Part shown: positions 33,639 to 44,770 of the stretch, piece after piece
Layout: each line of letters begins with the position of its first letter
Position numbering within the stretch: position 1 is the first letter of the stretch
Position numbers and translations under genes: made by a program
Notes under the pieces: generated by a model
Told to the model about the DNA's origin: nothing
The model's input: only the letters and a program-made list of their open reading frames with translations
The model's database searches: none
NCBI GenBank assembly: GCA_963575745.1
Contig: CAUYUJ010009502.1
Location: 420,335-484,334, forward strand
Direction: 5' to 3'
DNA: 64,000 nt
Origin: Prorocentrum cordatum
Lineage: Eukaryota; Sar; Dinophyceae; Prorocentrales; Prorocentraceae

Positions 33639-35017
33639 ACTCGTAGAGCTTCCTCGTGGAATGCGGGCGCGGCAATCTCGCATTGCACGCGCGAGGGCGC
33701 GGTCTCATGGAGGAGGACGTGGAACAGAAGAAGAAGTGAGGGAAAAGCATCTCCGAAAAGAAATTAATAGAAATACCAGACCAAGTTCAGGCGTCTGGAC
33801 ACTTTGAACTAGCGCGTCTGTTGATTTTCTTCCGATTGCTGCGCCGAACAGCGTAAAGCAAACCATCACCATCTGTAAAAAATTAACAGAGTACGAATAG
33901 TGTTTCGGCCGCAGCGCTGATAGCTGACCGAAATCAGGCGTCTAAATATTTAAACTAGCGCGCCTAAGGAATTCCTTCCGATTGCTGTGCCGACCAGCTC
34001 TTTAGGTCATCTGCAGCTCGAGTTAAGTCAAGAAAACCATCACCACCCCCAGAAAAATTAGCAGAGTACGAATCGTGCTTCGGCCCTAGCGCTAATAGCA
34101 CACCGAGGTCAGGCGTCTAGATACTTTAAACTAGCGCGCCTGATGATTTGCTTCCAATGGTTGTGCCAAGCCGCTCTGTAGTTCATCTGCAGCTCGAGCT
34201 ATGTCAAGAAAACCATCAACATCTCCAGAAAAATTAGCAGGGTACAAAAGTGTTTCGGCCCTAGCGCTAATAGCAGACGGAGGTCAGGCGTCTAGATACT
34301 TTGAAATAGCGCGCCTGATCATTCCCTGTCCAGTTGCTGTGCCGAACAGCTCTGTAGCTCATCTGCAGCTGCAGTTAATTAAGTCCAGAAAACCATCACA
34401 CATTCCAAAAAAATAGCAGAGTACAAATAGTTGTTTGGCTCCAGCGCTAATAGCAGCCAGAGTTCAGGCGTCTAGATGCGTCAGACAATCGCGCCTGATG
34501 ATTCCCGTCCGATTGCTCTGCCAAAGAGCTATGTAGCTCATCTGAAGCTAGAGTTCAGTCAAGAAACTCAGCAGAATCTCGAAACAAATAGAGTACGAAT
34601 AGTTTCGCGGACCTAGATCGAATAGCGGACCGAGTTCAGACCTCTAGATGCGTCAGACGAACGCGCCTCATCAGTCTGGATCGAATAGGTGTGCATACCA
34701 GCTCTATAGCTCTCTGGAGATCGAGATAAGTTGAGAAAACCAGCAACATCTCTCACGATGACCCAAAGACAGCCGATCCCGCAGGAGTGCTTTTGGCAGT
34801 AATAGATACCCGATCGAGCTGAGATTGAGATCCGAGCGGGAATGAGATCGAAGATGGGGAAAAAAAAAATATAGCTCCAACGAATGTTCAAATTTCGAGA
34901 ATTCGAATTTAAACCGATCAAAAGTATGCAAAACTTCGGTCGGTATTTTTTTGCCAGCTAGCCCCGGGATTACTCTTCTAGCTTCGCCCCTAACGCTCTT
35001 AGAGAAGCTTTACGAGT
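33639..35017 (-). mobile_element. CTCGTAGAGCTTCC element, copy A (~1.38 kb)
   Basis: Starts ACTCGTAGAGCTTCC and ends GAAGCTTTACGAGT, inverted ends. The interior is about six ~175-bp units (CTGCAGCTCGAGTTAAG words at about 34010, 34187, 34363, 34540). The right part carries the family end block: GACCCAAAGACAGCCGATCC, TACCCGATCGAGCTGAGAT, TTGCCAGCTAGC, GGGATTACTCTTCTAGCTTC. No transposase seen. Confidence 0.65.
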
Positions 35018-35095
35018 CATTTCTCACTCGTAGAGCTTTCCTAAGAGCGAAGCGGCGAAGCCAGGGAGTAAGTCCAGCGCGTCGGAGGGCTAGTT
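34950..35095. repeat. ~65-bp imperfect inverted repeat (two element ends tail to tail)
   Basis: CTAGCxCCGGGATTACTCT, TCTAGCTTCGCCxCTAACGC, TCTTAGAGAAGCTTTACGAG is followed after a few bases by its imperfect reverse complement to 35095 (GCTAGTTCGCAAAAAAAATC). Copy A therefore abuts the end of an oppositely oriented, truncated copy. Confidence 0.8.
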
Positions 35096-35242
35096 CGCAA
35101 AAAAAATCTGGACGGAAGTCTGCATAATGCTGCTCGAAATAAATTCGTTTTCTCGAAATTTGAACTCGTTAGAGCTCTAGTATGTTTTCTCAACATATAC
35201 TGGTACCCCACGGTAAACCGTCAACCAGGATACCGCCGGAAG

Positions 35243-35596
35243 CCTCGTAGAGCTCTCTCCTTGCGCGGCGCTGCTCGGAACACATGGAAGAAGCTTTCTC
35301 AAGGATGAGCTGAGGAACTCGAAAAAATACGTTTTTCATGTTTCCCAAATTTGGTTCCTCCAAGTCTTTTGATAGTGATATTGCAGCTACGGACCTGAAA
35401 ATTGCACCGGCAGACGCGGCATAACCCACTACAGGTGCGAAAAATCTGGTTTCTCAACATAGATGGTTAAATAACTTTCAAATCTTAGCAACACCGACCC
35501 AAATTACCACATTGTCCGCCCGGGCCGGGTGGGCCAACTAGCTGCACCCCGCGCCGGAATTCCTCTGGCTCATCGATGCCGAAGAGCTCTACGAGG
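35243..35596 (-). mobile_element. MITE-like element, 354 bp
   Basis: CCTCGTAGAGCTCTCTCC at the left and GAAGAGCTCTACGAGG at the right are inverted ends. Internal landmarks: CGGCGCTGCTCGGAACACAT, GGTTCCTCCAAGTCTTTTGA, GCATAACCCACTACAGGTGC, CCAACTAGCTGCACCCCGCG. Flanked by hairpin modules on both sides. The same length recurs at 40233-40586 and 52853-53206. Confidence 0.75.
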
Positions 35597-35664
35597 TATT
35601 ACTCCCGCTCGCCATCTTAACTGGGCGCCGGCGGTGAACCGTCAACCTTGGTTACCGTCGGGAG

Positions 35665-37025
35665 ACTCGTAGAGTTTCCTCGCTCATCTGCAGCTCGAGT
35701 TAAATCATGAAAACCATACCATCTCCGGGGAATTAGCAGAGTACGACTAGTTGTTCAGCCCGAGCGCTGATAGCAGACTGATTTCAGGCGTCTAGATACT
35801 TTTAACCAGCGCCCCAGATCATTCCCTTCCGACTGCTGTGCTGAACAGCTCTGTAGCACATCTGCAGCGCGAGTTAAGTGAAGAAAACCTATCATCTCCA
35901 AGAAATTAGCAGAGTACAAATAGTTGTTCAGCCCGAGCGCTAATAGCAGACTGATTTCAGGCGTCTAGCTCCTTTGGAATAGCGCGCCTGATGTATTCCT
36001 CCTGATTGATGTGCCTAAGAGCTCTAAAGCTCATATGAGGCTCGAGGTAAGTCGAGAAAACCAATTCCATGTCAGAGATATCGCAGAATATGAATAGTGG
36101 TTCGGTGTCTACGCTGATAGCAGACCGATTCCAGGTGTCTAGTAGCGCGCCTGATATTGCCTTCTGATTCGTGTGCTGAACAGCTCTGTAGCTCATCTGC
36201 AGCTCGAGTTAAGTCAAGACAACCGTCACCATATCGAAAAAAAGAGGGACAGTTTTTCAGTCCCTGCGCTGATAGCAGACTGATTTAAGGCGTCTAGATA
36301 CTTAGAACTATCGCGCCCGATGACTCCCTTCCGATTGCTGAGCCGAACAGCTCTGTAGCTTGTCTGCAGCTCGAATTAAGTCAAGAAAACCATCACGATC
36401 TCCAAACAAATTTGAGAGTACAAATATGTTTTCGGCCCCAGTGTTGATAGCAGACCGAGTACGGATGTCTATATACTTTAGACTAGCGGGCATGAGCATA
36501 ACATTCCGATTGCTGCGCCGAAGAGCCCTTTAGCTCATCTGAGGCTCGAGTTAAGTCAAGAAGCGCATCATCATCTCCTACAAAAATAGAGTACGAATAC
36601 TTTCGCGGACCGAGCTCGAGAAGCAGACCGAGTTCAGACGTCTAGATGCTTCGGGCGAACGCGCCTGGTGATTCTGAATACATTGCGTATGCGTACATGC
36701 TCTGTAGCTCTCCTATCGAGTTAAGTAAAGAAAACCGACAACGCCTGTCAAGATACCTCGAAACAGCCGATCCCGCCTGGATGCTTCTTGGCAGTAATAG
36801 CTACCCGATCGACCTGAGATTTAGACGGCGAGCGAAAACAAAATCGACAATCACGGCAAAAAAACTAGAGCTCTAACGAATTTTTGAATTTCGAGAACAT
36901 AATTTTTAACCAAGCAAAAGTCAAGAAAAGCTCCATCGAGATGTTTCTTGCCAACTAACCCTCCAGCGCCCCGGAATTACTCTTCTAGCTTCGCCGCTAA
37001 CGCTCTAAGGGAAGCTCTACAAGTT
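35665..37025 (-). mobile_element. CTCGTAGAGCTTCC element, copy B (~1.36 kb)
   Basis: Starts ACTCGTAGAGTTTCCTCG after a hairpin and ends GGGAAGCTCTACAAGTT. About six ~175-bp units (CTGCAGCTCGAxTTAAGTCA) precede the end block (GAAACAGCCGATCCCGCC, TACCCGATCGACCTGAGATT, GGAATTACTCTTCTAGCTTC). No ORF of note. Confidence 0.65.
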
Positions 37026-37696
37026 ATACCAGGTCGGTCGGCTACACTGGTAGCGTCCCAAACCCGAATAGCACTGGGAGCCGGCGGTAAACCGTCAACC
37101 AGGTTTTTCGCGTCTTTTGCGAAGGCCGGTTCGAGCTCCCATAGGAGCAGGCCTAAACACAAAGAACCTAAACAGCGAAGCTGTACAGGAAGACAGCGAA
37201 GCTGCAAAGATTATAGCAGAGGTGCGTCAAACAGCGAAGCTGTACAGATATGCACAAGACTGCCAATACACGAGAAGACAAATAAAAATAGAAAGAGGGA
37301 AGCAAAGCAGTGCGAGACCATGCAGTAACCACATATAGCGATTATGTCTCAGCACCACTGAAAATAAAAGCAGTGTAGTGTCGACTAGATCAAAGGCCTA
37401 CTTTGAGGCACCACGTGACAAATCACGGAAAGTCACGTTAAAAGGTCGTGTGAGACCATGTCTAAGTGAAACCTGGTCGTGCGCTTTGACACCTTCCTGA
37501 AATTTCATACAAAGTCAAATGTACGCAAAGAGAGCGTAATAAATCCGCTTATGAGACCTGCCAGCGGAGAGCGGAAGGAAAGCCAGCGGGAGAGCGGGGG
37601 GAGCCCAAAGAGCCAAAGCGAGCCCAGGGGCAGAAACAGCGGGGGAAAGAGAGGGGGGCAGACCAAAACATACGTGCAGGATCAATCACATGTGCA

Positions 37697-38920
37697 TCAT
37701 CTGTGCCGTTTCCGATGCTTCTTGCCGCTCCGCGTCAATGCACTCCTGGAAGTAGAACTCTGAGGACCCCCTTGTTGCGAATCATCCTCCTCGGAACTTT
37801 CAATTCCCATTTGCAGCCTGCCTGCATGAAGAGCCTCAGTCCTACGCTGAAACTCCTGCGTCGGCAGTCGGTGTAGCTCACGCCAAAGGGCACTGACATC
37901 GACACCGGCAAGGGCCCAGTCCCTGGCAGCTTGACACTCAGATCGACTGCTCTGCAACTCATCTGAACAGAGCTGGGAAGAAGAAGCACAGTTATCTTTA
38001 CGCTGGTCGACTTCGCACTCTCCGTGGGTTTTCGAGGATGCCAACGGGAGCGCCTCGGGGCCTCCACCTTCCTTTTGCGCTCGAGAATAATCCAAAGGAA
38101 CTCAGTGCAGAGAATAATCCAAAGGAGATGAGTGCAGAGAATAATCCAAAGGAGCTGAGTGCAGTACAGCATCATTTGATTGAGAAGCCAGCGACGCTTC
38201 TTCAGCAGCAACTGCCATAGAACTCTCCACGGAATCAACATGAACATTATCCTCCTCCTCGTCCTTGAAATCCCTAAGATCCCCCTGCCAATCCTTTCCA
38301 TGGCAAGCTGAGTCTCCGTCAGAAGCTGAACTGTGGCAAACTTCAGGGCGTGAGGCCGTATAATATGTATGATGAGAATAATGCAACTGCTCATTCAGCA
38401 ACTCCTCATTCTGCAACCCCACATCCTGCAACTCCTCATCATGCAACTCCTCTTTCCGAACACCTGGGTCAACAAAAGCCGACAGAGTGTCAGGAAATGG
38501 AGCGTGGCAAACTTCAGAGCTTGCATCCACGAAAACGATATGCTGAGAATAATGCAACTTCTCATTCAGCACCTCCTCACTCTGCAAATCCTCATCCTGC
38601 AACTCCTCGTCCTGCAACTCCTCATTCTGGACACCAGGATCAAAAGAAACAGAGACCAGTCTCGACTGCAGCCCACCATCTGAAGACTGCACCACATCTG
38701 GAGAATACGCAACCGAATGAAACGAGAAAGCTTCTCCACGATCAGTTGGCCCAGCGGGTTTAGCGACTCCGTCGGATGAGTCCGGCACCACACCCAGAGC
38801 CTCTAGCAAACAGATCTCCGGAGACTGCACCACGGCTGGAGACTGCACCACCTCTGGAGACTGCATCACCACTGGAACGCACTGCAGAGTATGGATGTCA
38901 AAGAGGGCTTGTCGAAACAT
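37697..38920 (-). pseudogene. ORF of the 2.1-kb retroelement, one in-frame TGA
   Basis: From the ATG at 38918-38920 the frame runs 272 codons to a TGA at about 38102, then continues in the same frame for about 134 codons to 37697. The first part contains acidic, leucine-containing repeats (EELQDEELQDEDL), a probable coiled coil. The second has a positively charged C-terminus (GKKHRKRHR). The TGA lies inside three tandem 27-bp units (38083-38165) whose other copies read Ser, so it is one substitution (TCA to TGA). The frame is also open upstream to 39211 without an ATG. Product unknown; an ORF1-like RNA-binding role is only a guess. Confidence 0.5.
38083..38165 (-). repeat. 27-bp tandem repeat within the retroelement ORF
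   Basis: Three in-frame copies of nine codons (PLDYSLHSS-like); the 3'-most coding copy carries the premature TGA. Confidence 0.9.
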
Positions 38921-39233
38921 GGCGAGTTTCAGCCTTCTCGCTCTCCGCCGCCACGACGAGGATGGGAAAGAAGGAACAGGATAAGATGTGGCGTACAAAG
39001 TAGAGGGCGACGAGGTACAAAATTGCGTTGTCACGGCACCACACAGCAAGGGGCACTCCAATACAACAATCTGACTCCACCCACTGCAGAGACAAGAGGT
39101 GCTCAAGCCGCCATCGCGAGGGTGCCGAGGCCCGAGAGGAGAGAGAAGGACGGGCGGCCGAGGGCGGGTGGGGCGCGGCGGGGGGGGCCCCCAAGGAGTC
39201 CCCGACGGCACCCAACCAGGTTACCGCCGGCAG

Positions 39234-39596
39234 CCTCGTAGAGCTCTGTAATCGCGCGGCGCTGCTCGGAACACATGGAAGAAGCTTTCTCAAGGTGATC
39301 TGAGAAGCTTGGAAAATTACGATTTTTAGTTTTTTGTTGTTCCAAAGTCGGTTCCTGGAAGTGTTTTGATAATGATATTGCAGCTACGGTCCTGAGAATC
39401 GCACTGGCAGACGCGGCATAACCCACTACAGGTGAGGAAAATGTGGTCTCAAAATAAATTGTCACATATCTTTCAAATCTTAGCAAAACCGACCCCAAGT
39501 CATCGCATTGTCTCTTCAGGTCGGGTCTGCCAACTAGCTTCACCCTGCGCCCGACCGAATTCTTCTCAGCTCATCTTGCCGAAGAGCTCTACGAGG
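39234..39596 (-). mobile_element. MITE-like element, 363 bp
   Basis: CCTCGTAGAGCTCTGTAATC to GAAGAGCTCTACGAGG. Family landmarks as in 35243-35596. It directly follows the hairpin half displaced by the 2.1-kb retroelement. Confidence 0.72.
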
Positions 39597-39662
39597 TAAA
39601 GAGGTACTCGAACAAATAACAAAGATCCGGCGGTAAACAGTCAACCAAATTACCGCCGGGAG

Positions 39663-39957
39663 CCTCGTAGAACGCTCTTCTCGCGCGGCGCTGCTCGGAA
39701 AACATGAAAGAACCTTTCACAGGGATGAGCTGAGGAACGCGAAAAATTGCGGTTTTCAGTTTGTTCCCGAAAGAGGGTTCCTGCAAGTCTTTTGATAGAA
39801 ATATTGCAGCTACGGCCCTGAGAATTGCACTGAGAGACGCGGCATAATACAGGTGAGAAAATTCTGGTTTCTCAAAATGAATTATCAAATATCTTTCAAA
39901 TCTTAGCAAAACCGACCCCAAGCCATCACATGGTCTGTTTAGGTCGGGTCTGCCAAC
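39663..39957 (-). mobile_element. MITE-like element, truncated and fused to a hairpin
   Basis: CCTCGTAGAACGCTC end and internal landmarks present, but the other terminus is missing. Homology ends at TGCCAACT, where GGGCGCCGGCGGTAAACC of a hairpin module begins. The same fusion point recurs at 53819 and 63730. Confidence 0.65.
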
Positions 39958-40000
39958 TGGGCGCCGGCGGTAAACCATCAACGTTGGTTACCGCCGGGGG

Positions 40001-42101
40001 ACTCGTAGGAGCTTCCTTGCCATATACCATCTCCAAAGAATTAGCAGAGTACGAATAGTTGTTCAGCCCGAGCGCTAATAGCAGACTGATTGCAGCCTTC
40101 TAGATACATTCAACTAGCGCCTCTGATGATTCCCTTCCGATTGCTGTGCTGAACAGCTCTGCTCATTTGCAGCGCGAGTTATACCAAGAAAACCAATACC
40201 ATCTCCAAGAAAATAGCAGAGTACGAATAGTACCTCGTAGAGCTCTTCGACATCGATGAACTAGAGGAAGTCTGGCGCGGGGTGAAGCTAGTTGGTCGAC
40301 CCGGCCCGGGCGGACAAAGTGGTGACTTTGGGTCGATTTTGCTAAGATTTAAAAGATATTTGACCATTCATTTCGAGACAGCAGATTTTGGCGCTAAGCA
40401 CACGCATATAAACTTCATTCTGAGAGCAGCTCAGCTTCCCCGATGCATTCTATTATGAGTTGACTTCCCGGAACGGAGCTATCATGAATATCGAAAAATC
40501 GAAGAATGACGATTTTCAGAAAATCTTCATTTTATTATTCTGAGTCGATCCTGAGCTCTCAAACTCGTCCAAGGAGCTCTACGAGGTTCCCGGTGGTGAC
40601 CAGGTTGACGGTTCACCGCCGGCGCCAGTTGTTCAGCCCGAGCGCTGATAGAAGATAGATTCCAGGCGCCTAGATACTATCAAATAGCGCGCCTGATGAT
40701 TGTCTTCCGACTGCTGTGCCTCAGAGCTCTGGAGCGCATCTGCAGCTCAAGTTAGCCAGAAAAAACAATTCCATCACCGGAAAAAAAAAAAAACATAATA
40801 TGAATAGTTGTTCGGCTTCTGTGCTGAGAACAGACCGAACCCAAGCGTCTAGATACTTCAGACTAGCGCGTCTGATAATTCCCTCCCGATACCTGCGCCA
40901 AAGAGCTCTGGAGCTTGGATGCAGCTCGAGTGCCGTCAAGAAACACACCATCATCTCAAAAAAACGGTGTGATAGTTTCGCGGACCTAGCTCGAGTAGCA
41001 GAGCGAGTTCGGACCTCTAGATGCTTCAGACGAACGCGCCTGATGATTCTTGAATCGATGACGTGGGCGTACCAGCTATCTACCTCTCCTGCAGCTCGAG
41101 TTAAGTACAGAAAACCGAGAACACCTGTTAAGAAAATTCGTAGAGTACGAATAGTTTCGCAGACCTAGCTGGAGTAGTAGACCGAGTTCATACATCTAGA
41201 TGCTTCAGACAAACGCGCCTGATGATTCTGAATCGATTACGTGGGCGTACCAGCTCTGTAGCTGTCCTACAGTTAGATTTAAGTACAGAAAACCGACAGC
41301 ACATGTCAACAAAATTCGTAGAATACAAATAGTTTCGCGGACCTAGCTCGAGTAGTAGACGGAGTTCAGACCTCTAGATGCTTCAGTCGAACGCGCCTGA
41401 TTCTGAATCGATGACGTGGGCGTACCAGCTATCTACCTCTGCTGCAGCTCGAGTCAAGTACAGAAAACCGAGAACACCTGTTAAGAAAATTCGTAGAGTA
41501 CGAATAGTTTCGACCTAGCTGGAGTAGTAGACCGAGTTCATACATCTAGATGCTTCAGACAAACGCGCCTGATGATTCTGAATCGATTACGTGGGCGTAC
41601 CAGCTCTGTAGCTGTCCTGCAGTTAGATTAAGTACAGAAAACCGACAGCACATGACAACAAAATTCGTAGAATACGAACAGCTTCGCGGATCTAGCTCGG
41701 GTAGCAGACTGAATTCAGACCTCTAGATGCTTTAGATGAACGCACCTGATTATTCTGCATCGGTTTCTGTGTGCATCAGCTCTGTTGCTTTTCTAGAAAG
41801 CTCCAGTTAAATACAGAAAACCGCCAACGCGTGTCAAGATGACTCGAAACGGCCGATCCCGCCGCGACGCTTTTTCGCAGTAATAGGTACCCGATCGAGC
41901 TAAGAGTAAGACGGCGAGCGGAAATAAGATCGAATATGATCAAAAAAAAACCAAGCTCCAACGAATTGAATTTCGAAAACATAATTTTCAACCGAGCGAA
42001 AGTCAGCAAAAAGTCCGAGATTTTTCTTGCCAGCTAGCTCTCCAGCGCGCCGGAATTACTCTTAAGCTTCCAGCAACTAGCTGAGGGAAGCTCTACGAGT
42101 T
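40001..42101 (-). mobile_element. CTCGTAGAGCTTCC element, copy C, with nested MITE
   Basis: Starts ACTCGTAGGAGCTTCC after a hairpin and ends GGGAAGCTCTACGAGTT. About nine ~175-bp units; those at 40990-41690 form a younger, more similar subgroup (GATTCTGAATCGATTACGTG and GGGCGTACCAGCT in each). A complete MITE-like element with its hairpin (40233-40625) interrupts it. Confidence 0.65.
40233..40586 (+). mobile_element. MITE-like element, 354 bp, nested in copy C
   Basis: CCTCGTAGAGCTCTTCGACA to AAGGAGCTCTACGAGG, with GGCGCGGGGTGAAGCTAGTT inside. It and the adjacent hairpin lie between two ~175-bp units, showing it inserted after the array formed. Confidence 0.75.
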
Positions 42102-42382
42102 ACTACCTCTATCCTGCGCCCGAATGGCTCTTAGCTCATCTTGCCGAAGAGCTCTACGAGATAAGTTCTGAGCGACGGCGGTAAACCGTTCACCTTGGTT
42201 ACCGCCGGGAGACTCGTACTCGTAATCATATCCAAAGAATTAGCAGACAACGAATAGTTTTTCGACCCGAGCGCTAATAGCAGACTGATTGCAGGCGTCT
42301 AGATACTTTCCACTAGCGCCCCAGATGATTGCCTTCCAACTGGGAACCGCCGGTAAATCATCAACCTGGCAACCACCGGGAA

Positions 42383-42731
42383 CCTCGTAGAGCTCTTGTC
42401 TTGCACAGCGATCCTCGGAACACATAAAGAAAGCTTCTGGGGCGAGATGCAAAAAACTCAAAATTACGTTGTCCTGTTTTTTATCAAATGTCGGTTCCTC
42501 TAAGTGTTTTGATAGTAATACTGCATATATGGGCCTGAAGCTTTCGCTGGCGAACGCGGCATAACCCACTACAGTGCGAAAAATCTGCTTTCTGAAAATG
42601 AATTATCAAATATCTTTCAAATCTTCCGAAAACCGATCCAAAGTTACCACATCTTCTTTTCTGGCCGGGTGGACCAACTAGCTCCACCCCACGACGGAAT
42701 TCCTCTGGCTCATCCATAACGATACGAGCTA
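42383..42731 (-). mobile_element. MITE-like element, ~349 bp
   Basis: Starts CCTCGTAGAGCTCTTGTC after a hairpin; the far end is decayed (GATACGAGCTATT). 42102-42382 holds element fragments and two hairpin modules. Confidence 0.65.
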
Positions 42732-42832
42732 TTGCTGGATTTTAAGAGAATCTCCATGTTATTACTCTACTCCGATCGAGAGCTCTCTTACTGGACGCCG
42801 GCGGTAAACGGGCAACCTTCCTTACCAGCGAG

Positions 42833-43390
42833 ACTCGTAGAGCTTCCTGACCATATAATGTCGAAAAAATCAGAGAACAAATAGTTTTTCAGCCCGGGCG
42901 ATTTCACACTGCTCGATGCAACGGCCAAACGGCCCTGATGCTTCTGGATCGTTCTCTGCACGAGCTCTGTAGCTCTCCTGCAGACCGAGTTACGTGCGCA
43001 AATAGACAGCATCTCTCAAAAACACTCGAACACGAATAGTTTCGCGAACCGAGCTCGAGTCTCAGACCGACTTCACACCTCTCAATGCAACAGGCGGACG
43101 CGCCTGATGTCTCCGAATCGACTCCTGAGAGTACCAGCCTTTTCAGCGCCCCAAAGAGCGCGAGTTAAGTGCAGAAAACGATAGCACCTCTTAAGATGAC
43201 TCGAAACATACAAATAATTTCGCAGACCTAGCTCGGGCAGCAGACCCAGTCCGAGCTCTGACAGCCGGACGCGCATGATGTATCCAAATCCATCCCAGTC
43301 ATTATCAGCCCTGTAGTCTCCTACAGCCCGAGTAAGGTACAGAAAACTGGCACCTCACAAGACTCGAATTTTCCTGAGCTAGTAACTCGT
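42833..43390 (-). mobile_element. CTCGTAGAGCTTCC element, copy D, truncated
   Basis: ACTCGTAGAGCTTCCTGACCATATAATG start, about three ~175-bp units, end block missing; 43380-43395 is another CTCGTAGAGCTC end. Confidence 0.55.
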
Positions 43391-43488
43391 AGAGCTCTCC
43401 TCAAAAAGTCGTTCGGCTGTTGCATCGAGAGGCCTCCAATCGCTTGGGCTGAAAAACTATTCGTTCTCTGCATTTTTTTTTCAACATA

Positions 43489-43740
43489 CCTCGTAGAGCT
43501 CTTCGTCATCGATGAGCTAGAGGAATTCCGGCGCGGGATGGAGCTAGTTGGTCGACCCGACCAGAAAGGACAAAGTGACATCTTTTGGGTGGTTTTGCGA
43601 ATACTTGAAAGATATTTGACCATTTATTTTGAGAAAGCAAATTTTTACGCCGAGCATTGGCATGTAAACTTTGCTCCCTCAGGAGCTCAGCTCTCTAGAG
43701 TCAGTTTTAGTATTAGTTGACTTCCGGGAACCGACTTTAT
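43489..43740 (+). mobile_element. MITE-like element, 3'-truncated
   Basis: CCTCGTAGAGCTCTTCGTCATCGATGAGC start and GGCGCGGGATGGAGCTAGTT; the far inverted end is absent where the 90-bp satellite trailer begins. Confidence 0.6.
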
Positions 43741-43754
43741 GTTGACTCCATAAA

Positions 43755-43854
43755 TTTCAATGTTACGTTTTTCCCAACCATCCTGTGGTGCTGGGTCCTC
43801 GTTTTGAAGAGACGGTGCCCCGCGTTCTCCTTCCTCCCGCTGCCCCCCCGCGGC
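43755..43854 (-). repeat. conserved trailer of the 90-bp satellite element
   Basis: Inverted homologue of 1796-1945, with GAGACGGTGCCCCGCG, CTGGGTCCTCGTTTTGAAG and TTTTTCCCAACCATCCTGTG. Confidence 0.7.
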
Positions 43855-44480
43855 CGCATGCGTCCCCCACACCCATTTCGGCACACCCCTCACACGTTTC
43901 GTGGCTCCATAGGGAGCTCCACCGAAGGCCCCAGTGCCCGCGGCCGCATGCGTCCCCCACACCCATTTCGGCACACCCCTCACACGTTTCGTGGCTCCAT
44001 AGGGAGCTCCACCGAAGGCCCCAGTGCCCGCGGCCGCATGCGTCCCCCACACCCATTTCGGCACACCCCTCACACGTTTCGTGGCTCCATAGGGAGCTCC
44101 ACCGAAGGCCCCAGTGCCCGCGGCCGCATGCGTCCCCCACACCCATTTCGGCACACCCCTCACACGTTTCGTGGCTCCATAGGGGGCTCCACCGAAGCCC
44201 CAGTGCCCGCGCCCGCATGCGTCACCCACACCCATTTCGGCACACCCCTCACACGTTTCGTGGCTCCATAGGGAGCTCCACCGAAGGCCCCTGTGCCCGC
44301 GGCCGCATGCGTCACCCACACCCATTTCGGCACACCCCTCACACGTTTCGTGCTCCATAGGAGCTCCACCGAAGGCCCCAGTGCCCGCGCCGCATGCGTC
44401 CCCCACACCCATTTCGGCACACCCCTCACACCTTCGGGCTCATAGGAGCTCCACCGAAGGCCCAGTGCCCGCGGCACGCG
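43855..44480 (-). repeat. 90-bp minisatellite array (about 7 units)
   Basis: Units of exactly 90 bp with CGCATGCGTCCCCCACACCC, ATTTCGGCACACCCCTCACA, CGTTTCGTGGCTCCATAGGG, AGCTCCACCGAAGGCC. The first four are identical or nearly so; units after 44160 decay. 90 is 30 codons, hence 30-residue protein repeats in several frames; not evidence of a gene. Confidence 0.95.
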
Positions 44481-44494
44481 GGGCGCTTAGGGAT

Positions 44495-44770
44495 CACTGG
44501 GGGGCTTGGCTACCCTAGGCCCTACCCAAGGCCCTAGGCTTCCCAAGGGTAGGCCCTACCCAAGGCCCTAGGCTTCCCAAGGGTAGGCCCTACCCAAGGC
44601 CCTAGGCTTCCCAAGGGTAGGCCCTACCCAAGGCCCTAGGCTTCCCAAGGGTAGGCCCTACCCAAGGCCCTAGGCTTCCCAAGGGGTAGCCCTAGGGTAG
44701 CCCTAGGGGTGGGCCCCAGGGGTAGCCCCAGGGTAGCCCTAGGGGTAGGCCCTAGGGGTAAACCTTTATT
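44495..44770. repeat. CCCTAGGCTTCCCAAGGG array
   Basis: About five ~33-bp copies of GGCCCTACCCAAGGCCCTAG plus GCTTCCCAAGGGTA, then TAGCCCTAGGGG variants. Related to the array at 46425-46815. Confidence 0.93.

Larger units (their letters stand above)
37104..39212 (-). mobile_element. 2.1-kb retroelement related to the LINE by its 5' end
   Basis: Direct repeats CAACCAGG at 37096-37103 and 39213-39220 flank the element, an 8-bp target duplication in the loop of a hairpin module; hairpin arms remain on either side. The minus-strand 5' end (39212 to ~39100) matches the LINE 5' end at 60892-60790 (GACTCCTTGG, poly-C, CGCGCCC, CGGGCCTCGGCACCCTCGCG). The 3' end is GACGCG followed by A5. The body encodes a different ORF with no RT, so it is presumably mobilised in trans. 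The ~590 bp downstream of the ORF holds AAACAGCGAAGCTGTA-type short repeats (37175-37250). Confidence 0.78.

Noticed and set aside
31850-34000. tRNA-derived SINE from GGGTTCGAAA-like words
   Set aside because: No matching A box at proper distance and no cloverleaf; the word is part of the ~175-bp unit.
38102-39211. Full 369-codon frame starting at 39211 as the retroelement protein
   Set aside because: It starts with GTG at the very 5' end of the element and runs through the untranslated-like GC-rich region; the ATG at 38920 is preferred.
33990-43000. Hammerhead ribozymes at recurrent CCTGATGATT words in the ~175-bp units
   Set aside because: The second core element (GAAA in correct spacing with pairing stems) is not found downstream.
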